A stretch of 64,000 nucleotides of DNA, taken from Chamaelirium japonicum (Eukaryota > Streptophyta > Magnoliopsida > Liliales > Melanthiaceae). The DNA lies in assembly GCA_947650365.1 (NCBI GenBank), contig OX393549.1:97646016-97710015 (forward strand), given 5' to 3'. This document shows positions 23,376-36,007 of this stretch, piece after piece; position 1 is the stretch's first letter; the number at the start of each line of letters is the position of its first letter. The position numbers were made by a program, and so were the translations under genes. The notes beneath the pieces were generated by a model. That model ran no database searches. It saw only the letters and a program-made list of their open reading frames with translations, and was not told where the DNA came from.

Positions 23376-23879
23376 TTACACTAGTATGAGGGCATGCCGC
23401 ATCACTTCTGGAGGAAAACTGGAGTTCCAAAACCTGGAGGGGCCTATCCCTTGTGCAGACATAACGAACCAATCAGCCATGGAGTTCCCTTCTCGGTAGA
23501 TGTGTGATATCCGAACGCTCACAAAAGGCTGGATCAGATGATTGCAGTCGGCTATAAGAAGGGACAAGATTCATTGTGAGTCTCCTTCGATCCACAGTGC
23601 GTGCCTAGAAAACAAAGTAGTGGCTGCGAGGAGACCTTCGCAGAAGCCCCTTGTTTCCGCCACCTGCACAGAGGCCATGATTAGATAAACAGCACTAGCA
23701 ACCAAAAAAGTCCCATTATGATCATGGATAACAAAGGTTGCGCACGCCAACATAGTCGTTTGATCCACCAAGTCATTAAAAATCAATTTATATTCTTGTA
23801 ATTTCAGGGGAATCCACCGGACAAGGATTGCATCCATCCTATGTGGGATGGGCAGCTGGCACAAGTCTGCTGGAATCAA
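23376..23879 (-). pseudogene. LINE-type RNase H domain remnant
   Basis: The minus strand reads VIHDHNGTFLVASAVYL, VQVAETRGFCEGLLAATTLF and LWIEGDSQ. A single in-frame TGA (23571-23573) follows, then LLIADCNHLIQPFVSVRISH and REGNSMADW. This is the RVT_3 RNase H fold found at the C-terminus of many plant LINE ORF2 proteins; the first acidic-strand motif is degraded. On this strand it lies before the ORF1 remnant, the reverse of normal LINE order. The two are therefore parts of different insertions or a rearranged one. Confidence 0.7.
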
Positions 23880-24518
23880 GTTAGCAGAACAAAATGAATC
23901 AAAATCTCATTGATTAATTCAAAAGTAATATGGACCGTCGGATTTATTAGGACAAATAAGGCTCTGTTCCTTGCTTTCCACATGTGCCAAAGCGTATACC
24001 CGAGAGAACGGCGAGCAAGGGGTCGATGGTGGTTCTATTTTCCATGAGGGAGGGCAGTAAGGATGAGGAAAGATGAGCAATGAGATGCTCACACACACAC
24101 ACACACACACAGATGTTGAAGATGTGGTTCCAAACAAGCCACATACAACTCCAAGGTTCGTGTGCGAAGAAACGGTAGAAGACAAAGCACAGGAACAAAA
24201 AAAAGTCGCCTAGGAAAGTCATGCGCACGACCTCCCAGGTCGTGCACATGACTGCATCGGCATAAAGTCAGACGAGAAAACAAGACATGGTCGTGCGTAC
24301 GACCTCCCCAGGTCACGCGCACTACTTGGTATGGCAGCACGACTGTGAGGCAGTTCGGTCTGCGTTTTCTCGTGGGATTCCTTCTACAACTTGGATACGA
24401 ATGTATGCCTATAAATAGGTGGGTCTAAGATAAACATAGGTACTAAAGAGGAGCATAAGAGAGGATTTATCAAGTCTCTATTAGGATTTAGAGCGTAGCC
24501 ATTATCAAGGAGAGGGAG

Positions 24519-24821
24519 CAGGGCCAGCCCAATAGCGAGGCAACTCAGGTAACTACCTAAGGCCCCGCTTGTGAAGAAGGCCCCCATTAACTGGGCCTTC
24601 AATTATGATTTGGGCCCAAAACACTATTACAGCAACAGTTTTGCATGGCCCATGGCACCAAAATAAGAAGAAGAAAAAAATTGCACGGCCCCACGTACAA
24701 TAATATAAATGTCTGTTACACTTACCAAAACTTTCATCGGATTCCGAGACATCAGCTGTCAGCCATGCATAAAACCTGTTACCAAAATTTAAAAAAAAAA
24801 ATCTTACCTTTTTATACATCT

Positions 24822-24917
<96 letters not shown>

Positions 24918-25242
24918 GACGCGGCAACACCGACCACCGACCGAGCGATGCCGTCGGCCCGTCATATCGGGTGCCCACCAAGGCACCGACACCGGCAACC
25001 ACCGTGCCCACAGCTCCCCTCTCTTTTTTGTCTTTGTGCCTGATGGCCCATGCTAACTGAGCCACCGACGACCGGCGACTGGACGACAATCGCTTGACTC
25101 TCACGGCTGGAAGAATAAATTTTAAATAGTTTTTTTCATATTATCTATTTTTTAGTAATAATATTATTTTAAAAAAATTTAAATAAAAATGTCCCATTTA
25201 GAATTTTTGCCTTAGGCCTCAGTTTGTATCGAGACAACCCTG
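24519..25242. mobile_element. Non-autonomous hAT element nested in the solo LTR
   Basis: 724 bp, CAGGGCCAGCC...ACAACCCTG, flanked by a perfect 8-bp duplication AGAGGGAG (24511-24518 and 25243-25250). The homologous LTR at 63252-63977 has the empty site, with one uninterrupted CTCCCTCT at about 63590-63597. CAGGG ends and an 8-bp duplication define the hAT superfamily. It has no transposase. It contains GGCCCC-rich subterminal phrases and an 89-bp (CT)n tract. Confidence 0.92.
24824..24912. repeat. (CT)n microsatellite, about 89 bp
   Basis: Uninterrupted CT dinucleotides inside the nested hAT element. Confidence 0.95.
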
Positions 25243-25514
25243 AGAGGGAGAGGAATCCAAGGAGATTTGTGGGCTTCAGGAAGGATTTCTTCTTGTTCTT
25301 CGGGGTGAGAGGATTGTGGAATCTTTTCTCTTGTGGAAGGGCTTCTCATTGTGGGGGTGTGAGGGATTGGAGAGAGACAAACAAACGTGTACTCGGATTA
25401 TCCCCATACTAGTGAATCCATTAATCATTGTTGTCTGATATCGCGTGTGATTTCTTTATGCTTTGTTTATTTGATCGTCTTCTCGGTGGTGGTAAGCCAT
25501 CGTCTTCTTCTTGG

Positions 25515-25572
25515 AGGTTCTTCACTCCTCGTGTTACCTCACTCCTTCCACTGTACGAGGGCCTCGGATCAC

Positions 25573-25626
<54 letters not shown>

Positions 25627-25680
25627 TCTTCACTCCTCGTGTTACCTCACTCCTTCCACTGTACGAGGGCCTCGGATCAC

Positions 25681-25769
<89 letters not shown>
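25515..25769. repeat. 108-bp tandem duplication of LTR end plus (GA)n
   Basis: The last 62 bases of the solo LTR (from AGGTTCTTCACTCC) occur at 25515 and again at 25623, each followed by a (GA)n tract (25576-25624 and 25684-25769). The duplication probably arose by slippage or unequal exchange between GA tracts after the LTR inserted. Confidence 0.85.
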
Positions 25770-25772
<3 letters not shown>

Positions 25773-25812
25773 CATGAGGTGAACCTAAATTCCGGGTTCG
25801 TAAGAGATCCAT

Positions 25813-26408
25813 TGTGTGGGGTTCGGAGGGATTGAAATCACACAAGCTTATCAATCACTTGGTACAGCTCAACTCCATTGCACACAGACCTTTATAGCAG
25901 ATTCAATGGACTTTGGAGTGGTCATGTTTTTTTTAAGACAGAGATCAAAATCAAATGTGAATTCAAACCGAAACTCGAGCGGCATCAAACAATCAATCAA
26001 TCAATAATTCAACCTTTTCATAAGTAGATAATGAAAATCAGCCTTGATTGCAGGCATGAGAACCCAAGAGGGGGGTGGAAAGAAAAGAAAAGAAAAGAAA
26101 AAGAAAGGGCCCCCCTACGCACACCAGCACAACTTCTGAGTGAGTAGTGAGGAGGTTGTGGGCTCCATTCCTCCTCCCTCCAATTATCCAGGAGTGCCTA
26201 GGAAAACTTTCGAGGGGGTAAGTATGCATTTACGGAGGGATTAGTCCAAGCTTGAAGTGGGCCCATTGCTCGAAAGGTTTTGGAACACCCGCTGATCTCA
26301 AAAAAAAATACAGCATATTTGATACATCAGTCCTTGTACATGCTTCATATTGTACCCCAAGGATTAACTACATAAATTTCTACTCTTACATTGGCCCACA
26401 CTATAGTA
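25813..26408. other. Promoter of the truncated paralogue and 3' flank of the intact one
   Basis: 25813-25905 matches the promoter of the intact gene (29966-30035), including GGTACAGCTCAACT and the TATA box. 25965-26075 (AAACTCGAGCGGCAT, AATCAATCAATCAAT, then AAAATCAGCCTTGATTG) matches 30757-30845. The duplicated unit therefore included at least the receptor-kinase start and about 0.9 kb upstream. 26230-26408 is the 3' flank of the intact gene, with no poly(A) signal that I would insist on. Confidence 0.7.
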
Positions 26409-29400
26409 TCATGCATTCTCGTCTTTAATCAAAAATAGCTCCCTGATCTTATTGATTTCGGTGACCACCTCTCGCATCTCCATTCGTTCTTTTGGTGCGT
26501 CGCTCGAACATAATAGGCCGATTCTAACAAAGGAGAGTATGCATCTTCTGCTTCTTTCTCTAGCACTGCTCTCATTCATGAAGTTGTCGCCCTCTGCTTC
26601 CCCTCCGCCTCGCGATACTAGCTGCGGATCAAGGATCTTCATGTCACCTTCTGGAAACACCTTCTCCACATGTCTTCGAAGGTTCATACCATCTTTAAAC
26701 ATGTCATCTGTAGGTCTCTTTCCTGTCAACATCTCCAGCAAGAGTACTCCGAAGCTGTAGACATCACCCTGGGTGGAGACTTGTCCACCCATCCCGTACT
26801 CTGCAATCGATTCCTACATTAGTTTGGAGATGCTAATTATCATGTTTGTCACATGAACGAAGTTTATGGATCAATACCTGGCGCAACATACCCTACGGAT
26901 CCTTTGATGCCTGTAGAGCTATTTAAGTTCTTAGATGCCACAGAGAAGGTTTTAGAAAGGAGCCGTGCCAGACCGAAGTCCCCCACATAGGCTGTCATAT
27001 CACCGTCGAGAAGAACGTTGCTCGGCTTTAGATCACAATGGACGACTGGTGGCTGACAGCTGTGATGAAGATAATCTAGCGCAGAAGCCACGTCGATGGC
27101 TATGTTCAACCTCTGGATGAGGGTTAACTTAACTGGCTGAGGATGCTCAAGTCCAACTTCTGGATGCAACCACTTCTCTAGGCTCCCATTAGGCTTGTAC
27201 TCAAAGATCAATGCTTTGAAATCATTACCCCTATGGTCCACACTTGAGCACGCGGTTATGATCTTGACGAGATTCCTATGCCGTATGTTTCTTAAGGCCT
27301 CACATTCGGCGGTGAAACTCCTCGAAGCACCTTTTCGGTGAAGGTTGAGTACCTTCATAGCAACGATGTCTTCTTCTGGACCTATCTTCCCTTTGTACAC
27401 AGAACCAAAGCTTCCAGCGCCGATCAAGTTGGATGAAGAGAACCCATCAGTTGCTTTATAAATATCAGAATAAGAGACCTTTCTGTAAATCTCACCATGG
27501 AAAGAAGGCGTATGAGATGGGCCTCTTGTCTTCCTCCACCTATATAGACTACCAATGAAACACAACAATACAATCACAACTGCACCCGCAACTAGGATTA
27601 CTACTCTAAGGTAGCTCATTCGTTGCTTAGGAGCATGGGCGAAGCATGATGGCAGTTGTAACTTTGGATAACCCCCGCAAAGCTTCTTGTTCCCGAGGAG
27701 AAAAAATTCACTTGCATTGTTGAACACACCGCCACTCGGAACTTCACCCTCAAAATCATTGAATGACAGATTAAGAGACAGCAGAGAACCATATGTCTTA
27801 AAGAAATCTGGGATTTGTCCAGACAAATTGTTACGAGATAGATCTAGTTCCTTGAGACCCTTTAAGTTTTTGAAAGATTGGGGGATTTTCCCTTGAAAGG
27901 AGTTGCCTTCCATATTTAGCTGTTCCAAGTGCTCACATGCACCGAGGGTGGGAGGTATTTCTCCGGACAGTTGGTTCTCTGAGACAAGCAAGCCCCCAAG
28001 GTTGATCAGCTGACCGACTTCCATCGGTATGGACCCAACGAGGGAATTATGTGATAGGTCCATGAACTGAGAAAAATAGGAAAGGCTAAGAAGCTCCCTC
28101 GGTATGGTTCCTCCAAGCACATTATGTGAAAAGTTAAGTATCCCCAGACTAGTGCAGCCTCCGATACTCGCAGGTATAGCGCCATTCAACTCATTTTCTT
28201 GAATAAAAAGTTTGGACAACTGATCGAGGTTGCCTATATCAGATGGGATCGGCCCCGAAAGATTATTTACCGATAAGTCCAGGATTTGCAGGTTCCGGAG
28301 CTTTCCGATGGCAGCAGGAATGCTTCCTCTGAAAAGGTTTTTACTTAGATTCAGGACGGTTAGGTTGACATGGTTCCCGATCGCTGCGGGGACAGAACCA
28401 GATATTCGATTCTTTCCGATCACAAGTTGTTTAAGCCATGTGGAGAGGTTACCGAAGGAGGCAGGCAATGGTCCCTCAAGCTTGTTGTCGTATAGATACA
28501 GAATCTCCAAGAAGCTACAATTGGCCAAGGAAGAGAGGAAGCTCCAATCGTCGGCTTGGAGCTGATTCCAGCCCAGATTCAGTACCCCCAGGTTTCGAAG
28601 AGAGCCCAGATTGGAAGGCACTACACCGCTGAACAAATTATTGCCGAGATCGAGAAATCCAAGCCCGGAAGCATTGGACAATGAAATTGGGATCGGCCCG
28701 TCGAATCGGTTCGATTGCATCACCAGATTCTGGAGGTTAGGAAGGGTGAGTCCCAAGTCTGGTGGGAGAGCTCCGGAGAGATTGTTGACTCCGAGGTCGA
28801 AGTATGTGACGGTCGAGAGGTTATAAAGCGAGGAGGGGATTGTGTTGGACAAGCTGTTGATCGAGAGATCGAGCATTAGCAGGCCGGGGATTTTGCCTAG
28901 GCTTTCTGGAATGCTTCCCTCCAAATTATTATCCAGTAGAACAAGATACTGGAGTGAGGAGCGGTTCCCCAATGAGGGTGGGATCTCACCCGTGAGATGG
29001 TTCGTCGAGAGATCCAGAAAGCTGAGCGGCGAGGGGTTGGTCCAGAAGGGCGGGATGCCACCGGTCAGTCCATTCGTCCCCAGGACGAGAATGACGAGGG
29101 TGGTGATGTTACCGAGCGAAGGCGGGATCCCTCCCGTTAAATAATTGCGCGATAGGCCGAGAAACTGCAGGGTGGAGCTGTTTGCGAGGAAGGGGGGGAT
29201 GCCGCCGGTGAGGCTGTTGTTCCATAGCCCGACATTGACGAGCGAAGGGCTGCTTCCCAGCAGTGGAGGGATGCGGCCGATGAGATTGTTGCCGCCGAGT
29301 ACCAGTTTTTCGAGCACCGGAAGGGAGCCGATGTTGGCGGGGATCTCGCCGCCGAGCATGTTGTATTTCAGGTTGAGGTGTTTGAGGTTGAAGCAGCGGG

Positions 29401-29965
29401 AGAGATTGGATGGGATGGCGCCGCTGAGCTTGTTGTCCGTTAGGCCGATGGTCTGTATATAAGAACAATGAGAGAGGGTGGCCGGGATTTCACCTTCGAG
29501 GAAATTCACGCTCAGGTCGAGGTGGCGGAGCCGGGAGAGACGGCCCAGCTCCTCCGGGATGCGCCCGTGGAGCTGGTTGTCCGAGAGGTGGAGCCTCCTC
29601 AGGAAGGTGAGGTTGGAGATGAGGGGTGAAATGGGTCCGGCGAGACCGAGGGATTCGAGGTCCAAGGCTACGACCTGCAGCGGGTGTCGCCGGCCGCACG
29701 TGACGCCCCGCCACTTGCAGTAATGGAGGGATCCACTGTTGTCGTCCCAGGACGCCAAGGATCGGAGGGGGTCGGATAGAAGGGATTTGAAGGAGAGGAG
29801 GGCAAGCCGGGGGTCGGTGGTGGTTTTGTTTTCCATGACCGGAAGGGCAATAGCAGCAGCAGGAGGAGGAGGAGGTACGAGCGATGAGCTGCTCACACAG
29901 AAAGAGAGAAGGACGAGGGTGAGTGCATGAAGTGAACCCAAATTCTGGACTCGTAAGAGATCCAT
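26409..29965 (-). CDS. LRR receptor-like kinase, Xa21/EFR type (subfamily XII), two exons
   Basis: Exon 1 is 29965-26878 and exon 2 is 26800-26409. The 77-bp intron runs from GTATTG to TTGCAG and splits the Glu codon in GYVAPEYGMGG. Product: 1159 residues. Signal peptide at about 1-28, LRRNT with CKWRGVTCG, some 22-24 extracellular leucine-rich repeats, then the transmembrane segment (about 787-806, VVILVAGAVVIVLLCFIGSL). The kinase has a Gly-loop GAGSFGSV (849), VAMK, HCDLKPSN (Asp978) and DFG (Asp996). Cys rather than Arg before the catalytic Asp makes it a non-RD kinase, typical of pattern-recognition receptors such as Xa21, FLS2 and EFR. Intron position and length fit the family. It acts at the plasma membrane, probably in microbe sensing; the ligand cannot be inferred. 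No defects seen. Confidence 0.95.
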
Positions 29966-30022
29966 CGACTGAGATTCGTAGGGATTGAAATTTGGTACAG
30001 CTCAACTTCATTGCACATAGGT

Positions 30023-30030
30023 CTTTATAG
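30023..30030 (-). promoter_or_regulatory. TATA box of the intact receptor kinase
   Basis: The minus strand reads CTATAAAG about 58 bases before the ATG, leaving a leader of roughly 30 bases. The same motif and spacing are kept in the truncated paralogue (25890-25897). A (GA)n tract begins just upstream at about 30036. Confidence 0.65.
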
Positions 30031-30033
30031 CAG

Positions 30034-30037
30034 ATTT

Positions 30038-30068
<31 letters not shown>

Positions 30069-30924
30069 CGAGTCTTATGTACATTTGTGGATGGCGTTTT
30101 CCTGTAGACTCAAGTCCCAGCCAGTTTCTGAGTTAGTGGATGGCTTTTTGCTGAAGACTTGGAAATTGACCGCTCTATCCGGTGGGGGGCGACTTCGAGT
30201 CTTCTGTTCATCCGTTTCTTTCTCTCTCTAGCCCGGTGTTTCTCTCTCTATCTCTTGGCCTCACGTAAGAACAGTAGGCACATGGATAGGTGAATCCTGT
30301 GGCAGAGCAAAGGAGATGTCCAGCCGCCATGAAAACAATCGAAGGATAGAAACATCATGTGAAAACCTTCTGGTTGAGTTCCTAACCATCACGGCCCCCA
30401 CTTGGTGAGCCACCTCATCCAAATTTTCTCCTGTCTAGGAGCTCCTCACCAACCGACTCCCAACTAGGAGCTCTAGAGTTCTGGCAAATGCACGAGAGGG
30501 AGAGGGACCACTCCTCCGAAGAAGCGAGCTCTAGCATATGAGGAGGCAGTTGGATCTCCCGAGCAGGCAAATGGGCCCCATTCCTCCTGTCACGTAGATC
30601 TTAAGAGGTGCGCTCGGAGGTTGTTGGAGATGCTCTTATCGACCGACTGCAACAGACCTCTTGTCACTGTGATTCAGAATTACAAACAGATACCCAGCAA
30701 ATTGAGAACAATTTAACTTACAAACAGATGCTCTTATCAACCGACTGCAACAAACCGAAACTCGAGCGGTATCAATTAATCAATCAATCAATCAATAGTT
30801 CAATCTTTTCATAAGTAGATAATGAAAATCAGCCTTGATTGAAGGCATGGGAACCCATGGGAAAAAAAAAAGGGGGGTGGGGGGGTGGGGGGGTGTTAAA
30901 CTCCAAACAAATGTACAAAAATTA
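30034..30924. other. Spacer between the two receptor genes
   Basis: Contains (GA)n at about 30036-30066, unremarkable sequence, and at 30757-30845 the copy of the segment downstream of the intact gene. 30867-30895 holds three to four long G runs on the plus strand separated by single T. This is just beyond the stop of the pseudokinase gene, so it is C-rich in that gene's 3' UTR. Confidence 0.6.
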
Positions 30925-33452
30925 TCACATCGTTATAGAGCATAGATCGTCATGGACCGTTCTGATGTTAGGCCTGTCATTTAAAGGAAGAATACACCTA
31001 AGAGATATGGAGAGCAATTCATCCATCACCCTCGGAGCCTCCTCCAAGCCCACGATGTCTCGGTCGAAGCAATCGGTCCCTCGTCCCTCCCTGGTGCACA
31101 TTTGGACCCAATCCGTGAGATCCACCGCACCTGTCTGGCCTGAAATAATATCACCAGCACTCTTTCGGGTCAGCAGCTCCATTAGGATCACCCCAAAAGC
31201 GTACACATCGGCCTTGAACGACGGGGATGGCTTGGGTGCCGCTGCCAGCTCCGGGGCCCGGTACCCGAGTGCGCCCAGGTTTAGGATCTGCTCGGCAGTG
31301 CCACTTGGTGTCATGAGGCGATGCAGGCCGTAGTCCATCAACCGGGCGGTTAGGTCAGAGCCGGTCAGGAGTATGTTTGATGGCTTTACATCTCCATGAG
31401 GCAGGCCCCAATCGTGATGCAGGTGATACAGACAGCGAGTTATGTCGACTGCAATCTTCAACCTTTGCCTAACTGATAGTCGGGAGTATCTTCTCGGTGT
31501 CGACTCTGCAGAGAAAATATAAGAACATTTAAATCTAATTTTCAGCTCAGAAGAGCATAAATGAGGGAGACAGAAAGAAGTAGTTGAGAACTAGAAAGTT
31601 TCTATTAGCATCTCATCGGCGTCGGTTGACTTTACGAATGAAAGGCATGGTTAGGCTTTATGGATGAACCTGTGGGCTATGTATGAGTCGTATGACCATG
31701 ACGAATTAAGACAAACACCGTTCTCCTTGTCAGTGTTTAAAACTCGATAAAACTCAGCCATGACTGATCGAGTCGACTCGACTCAGCCAGATTTCGAGAA
31801 GAGTTAATCCGTCTTGTGAGACCCGACCGAGTTTACTTAACTCGGCATACTTTTAAGTCGAGTTCAAGTTTTGATTCTTGAACAGTGCTCCCCATCCCAA
31901 ATTCTTACCCAAACTAAGGTTAATAGAGGGGCTTACCATAAGACCTGGAAACCAGTTAGCCGATAGGTAAAACCTATCTTATAGAAAATTCAAGCACATT
32001 TTATTATCAACAAACTAGACTTCTGATACCATGACTGATAAGAAGATGAGTATCTTCCAACAGCTCCGACTGTTAGTGACCGATGAATTGACTTCTAATA
32101 GATCCAAGTTTCTAAAAAGCACTAGGAGCTAATCGGGCAATGGGGGACCGCCTAGCGCCTAGACAGTACCTAAGCGTGTTGACTTATTTTTAATTATTTT
32201 AATATTATATATAATATATAATATTGTCAACCAGTCCGTCTGAGCCCGCCTGGACTAGCCCACCTAGATTTCTTTATATGAATCTGTAGAAAAGATTAGA
32301 AATTGTTAATATTGTCAACCAACCCGTCTGGCCCGCCTAGACCGCCGCCTAGCTCCGCCTGGGAGATTGGCCGCTTTTCTGCAGCACCTAGGGATTAGGC
32401 TGGGCAGTGGGGGACCGCCTAGCGTCTAGGCGGCCGCCTGGGCCGCTTTTTAGAACAGAGGATAGATCAACCTTACTGTTTGAAAATCTGAAATATCTGA
32501 GCTAGACCGATCTTGTCCTTGAATAGACTTCTGATACCATGACCGATCTTGTTTATCAATCTTGTGCTTCTGATAGACTGATACCATGACATTTTATCCA
32601 TGAGGAACTTTACATAACATTTTATTATCCGAAAAGCACAAGACCGATGAATAGACATCTGATACCATGGCATTTTATTATCAACAAACTAGACTAAAAT
32701 AATCGCCTAGGTTGGCGACCTATGAAGCATTGATAATTCAAAAACCCCTGCCATCAGATTTTTGAATACTCAGGGATACATATTCGATACTTGAGAGATG
32801 TATCCGATACTTGAGAGACGTATCCGGTACACGTCGATACTCGAGGTGACGTATCTGATACATTTTAGACGTATCCTGAATAAAAAGAAAACATATACTC
32901 AGATACATGGGGATATAGTATGGATACAACGGTTTACGACTGAATATAACTCAATTACGGGTGTAGGTTAAAGGTTGAGCAGAGTTGGGGGTTGCAAGTC
33001 AGGCATAATTACTTGTCAAGATGCGGATAATCACTTTTACACATGACACACAACCCATATATACTCAAAATCTCACTCACCGGGATATTCTCGGTCCTGG
33101 AGTTCAAGAGCTCGTCTCCACCACCCCTTCCCTCTCTCTTTTAGCCCAACCACCACCGTGCATGTTCCCTCCCTCAACTCCATCTCTCGACTTTGAATCT
33201 CTCACTCTATGGCCCCACATTGCACATGTTCCCTCCCTTAATTCTCTCTGGGTCGTTTGAGAGATCGAGGATCATCGCTTGGCCCGCCTCTTGATACACT
33301 AAAGGTTTGGACTCTCTTCTCTATGGATTTAAACTATTTATCATTGTATCTTAATTTGTTTTATATATATTGTGAATTTTAAAATGTTTGTTATTGATAG
33401 TTTTGAACCACCCCACCCCCCCCCACACACACACACACATATATGTGTGTGC

Positions 33453-33543
<91 letters not shown>

Positions 33544-34397
33544 AAACGGGAGGTGAGCTGCCAGCCTTTTTTTTTTTTTGAGCATTCCCTATCAACCGTT
33601 CGATTGGTGGAGATTAAAGGGCTCAGATCGAGCTGTATTACAGCTGCATTACAGCACAGCCGTAAATACAGCTGTGTGCCTCTCCCCCTCCCGACCTCCA
33701 GCCAACCTCCCGACCACCCTCCACCTCTCCCGTCTCCGGCCCCGATCCCCTCCGGCGCCCCCGGTCCCATCCGGCCGTCTCCGGTCCGGCCCCAAGCCCT
33801 ACGCCCGCCTCCGGCCCGGCCCCAGGCCTTACGCCCTGCGCCTCCCGACCCCTGCTCCCGCCTCCGGCCCGGCCCTGCGCCTCCCGACCTCCAGCCCACC
33901 TCCCGACACCTCCAGCCCACCTCCCGACCCCTGCGCCCGTCTCCGGCCGGCCCCCGGCCCTGCGCCCGCCTCCGGCCAGGCCCCCGTCCGCCGCCCCCTG
34001 TGCCTGTCGGATCGGAGCCGATCGCAGTCCCCCCTCCTCCGGCGGAGATCGCCGGAGTCGAGCACAGTGGTCCGCAAGTGGCTGGAGTCGAAGGATCTCG
34101 CCGTGGGAGAAGATCGCATTTGAGGAGGGCGCCGGAGATGCAGATCTCGTCACCGGAGGTCGGATCTGAGGGAGACCCGGTGCCGAAGGGGGGAGCCGGT
34201 GCCGGTGCCGGAGGGGGAAGCTGGAGCGGGAGGTGGTCGCTGTCGGGGAGGGGGCTGCAGCTCGTGAGAGAGAGGGAGAGAGAGAGCTGTTGGGTGATTA
34301 TTGGGTTTTTTTTTTAAGCGGATGGTCCATGATGGCAATCGGAGGGCTGTAAGCTGACAGCCCAAATGAAGTAATAGGCTGTCAGCTCATACCCCGT

Positions 34398-34460
<63 letters not shown>

Positions 34461-34963
34461 AGAGAGAGAGAGAAAGAGAGATGATAGGATGCAGCGTGCG
34501 GCGTGCTGAGAGAAAGTGCGATGGAATTTTGGGCTGTCTGATTTATCCGATCCAACGAATAGGATTCACCCGGAACAGCCCAAATCATTGTTACTGTAGG
34601 TCGTTCGGGTGAATCCCATCCGTTGGATCCTAACAGTGAAAAATTTTTGGGCCGTCCGATCGGATGGATCCAACGGATGAGATTTTTTGGGCCAAGTGAA
34701 TCCCATCCATTGGATCCATCCGATCGGACGGCCCAAAAAAAATTTGTTGTTACTGTAGCAACTACAGTAACAGCATTAAAAACTTGGTCGTCCGATCGGA
34801 TGAATGCAACGGATGGAATTCACCCGGACGACCCAAATCATTGTTACTGTAGCCGCTACAGTAACAGCGATTTAGGCTGTTCCGGGTGAATCCCATTCGT
34901 TGGATCAGACGGCCCAAAATTCCACCGCACTTTCTCCAGGCAGTGCACAGCGTACTGTATCAG

Positions 34964-35041
<78 letters not shown>

Positions 35042-35185
35042 GCATGCTATAATGCGGCATGCGGTAAGTGCGGCACCATACCGCAACCGTCTGATGCACC
35101 CTCTGTGTGCATCGCATGCACGCAACGGTGCATCATACGGTTGTAGTGCGGTGCCGCACTTACCGCATGCCGCATTATAGCATGC

Positions 35186-35262
<77 letters not shown>

Positions 35263-35617
35263 AATGATACATTGCAGCCGGTAACGTGCAGCCTTAACGT
35301 GCGGCACCCCCTTCCGTGGTGTTTTTCAAAAAAAAAAATTGGGATTGATCACCTACCCTTGGATAGCACACACAAAAAATTTCAGCTCAATCCAAGACCT
35401 GTAAGCCGTCCAAATGGTTGATCAAAATGACGGTAAAAATAAAAAAACGATAAAAGTCGATCACATTTGAACGGCCTATAAGTCTTGGGTCGAACTGAAA
35501 TTTTTTGTGTGTGTTATCCAAGGGAAGGTGATCAACCTCCAAAAAAAATATCCCAAAAATACCTCCGAAGGGGGCGGCCGCACGTTAAGCCCGACGTTAC
35601 CGGTTACAATGTATCAC

Positions 35618-35674
<57 letters not shown>

Positions 35675-35929
35675 AAAATGCAGCATGCAGTGTTGCACCG
35701 CAGCCGTCTGATGCACCGCTGTGTGCATCGCACGCACCGCAGCGGTGCATCAGACGGTTGCGATGCGACGCCGTAGCCTAACACGCCTATATATATATAT
35801 ATATAGGGGAATGCTTAGGTGCGGTTTGCGGTCCGTGCGGTCCACGGTCAGCAGCAGTCCAATGCACTGGCCGTGTGCATTCGATGCACGGAGTGGTGCA
35901 TCGGACAACTGCGGACCGCACCTAAGCAT

Positions 35930-36007
<78 letters not shown>

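Larger units (their letters stand above)
24114..25576 (+). mobile_element. Solo LTR inside the receptor-kinase scrap
   Basis: Starts TGTTGAAGAT and ends GATCACAACG; a duplicated copy of the end lies at 25684. It is homologous along its length to the minus-strand solo LTR at 63252-63977, apart from a hAT insertion at 24519-25242. It contains a TATA motif (CTATAAATAG, about 24411) and two hairpin-forming words of the type CACGACCTCCCAGGTCGTG in the presumed U3 (about 24225 and 24295). The flanks ACAGA and AGAGA are compatible with a degenerate 5-bp target duplication. No internal retroelement sequence remains. Confidence 0.8.
24000..25812 (-). pseudogene. Truncated tandem paralogue of the LRR receptor kinase, split by a solo LTR
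   Basis: The start (ATG at 25812, [14 protein letters not shown]) and upstream TATA (CTTTATAG, 25890-25897) match the intact gene at 29965 (MDLLRVQNLGSLHA). Its continuation is 24113-24000, where the minus strand keeps MENRTTIDPLLAVL against MENKTTTDPRLALL in the intact gene. Between the halves sits a solo LTR flanked by (AC)n and (GA)n tracts that grew out of the signal-peptide coding region. Similarity stops near 24000, so repeats, transmembrane segment and kinase are gone. It is the relic of a tandem receptor-kinase duplication. Confidence 0.85.

Noticed and set aside
26877-29965. Reading the receptor kinase as ending at GYVAPGIDP before exon 2
   Set aside because: The GTATTG...TTGCAG intron joins exactly into the conserved GYVAPEYGMGG, so the stop there is intronic.
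33388-34317. Long open frames through (TA)n, (GA)n and GC-rich DNA, giving Ile-Tyr, Arg-Glu and Pro/Arg-rich proteins
   Set aside because: They follow from dinucleotide phase and high GC; overlapping frames on both strands are equally long and none matches a family.
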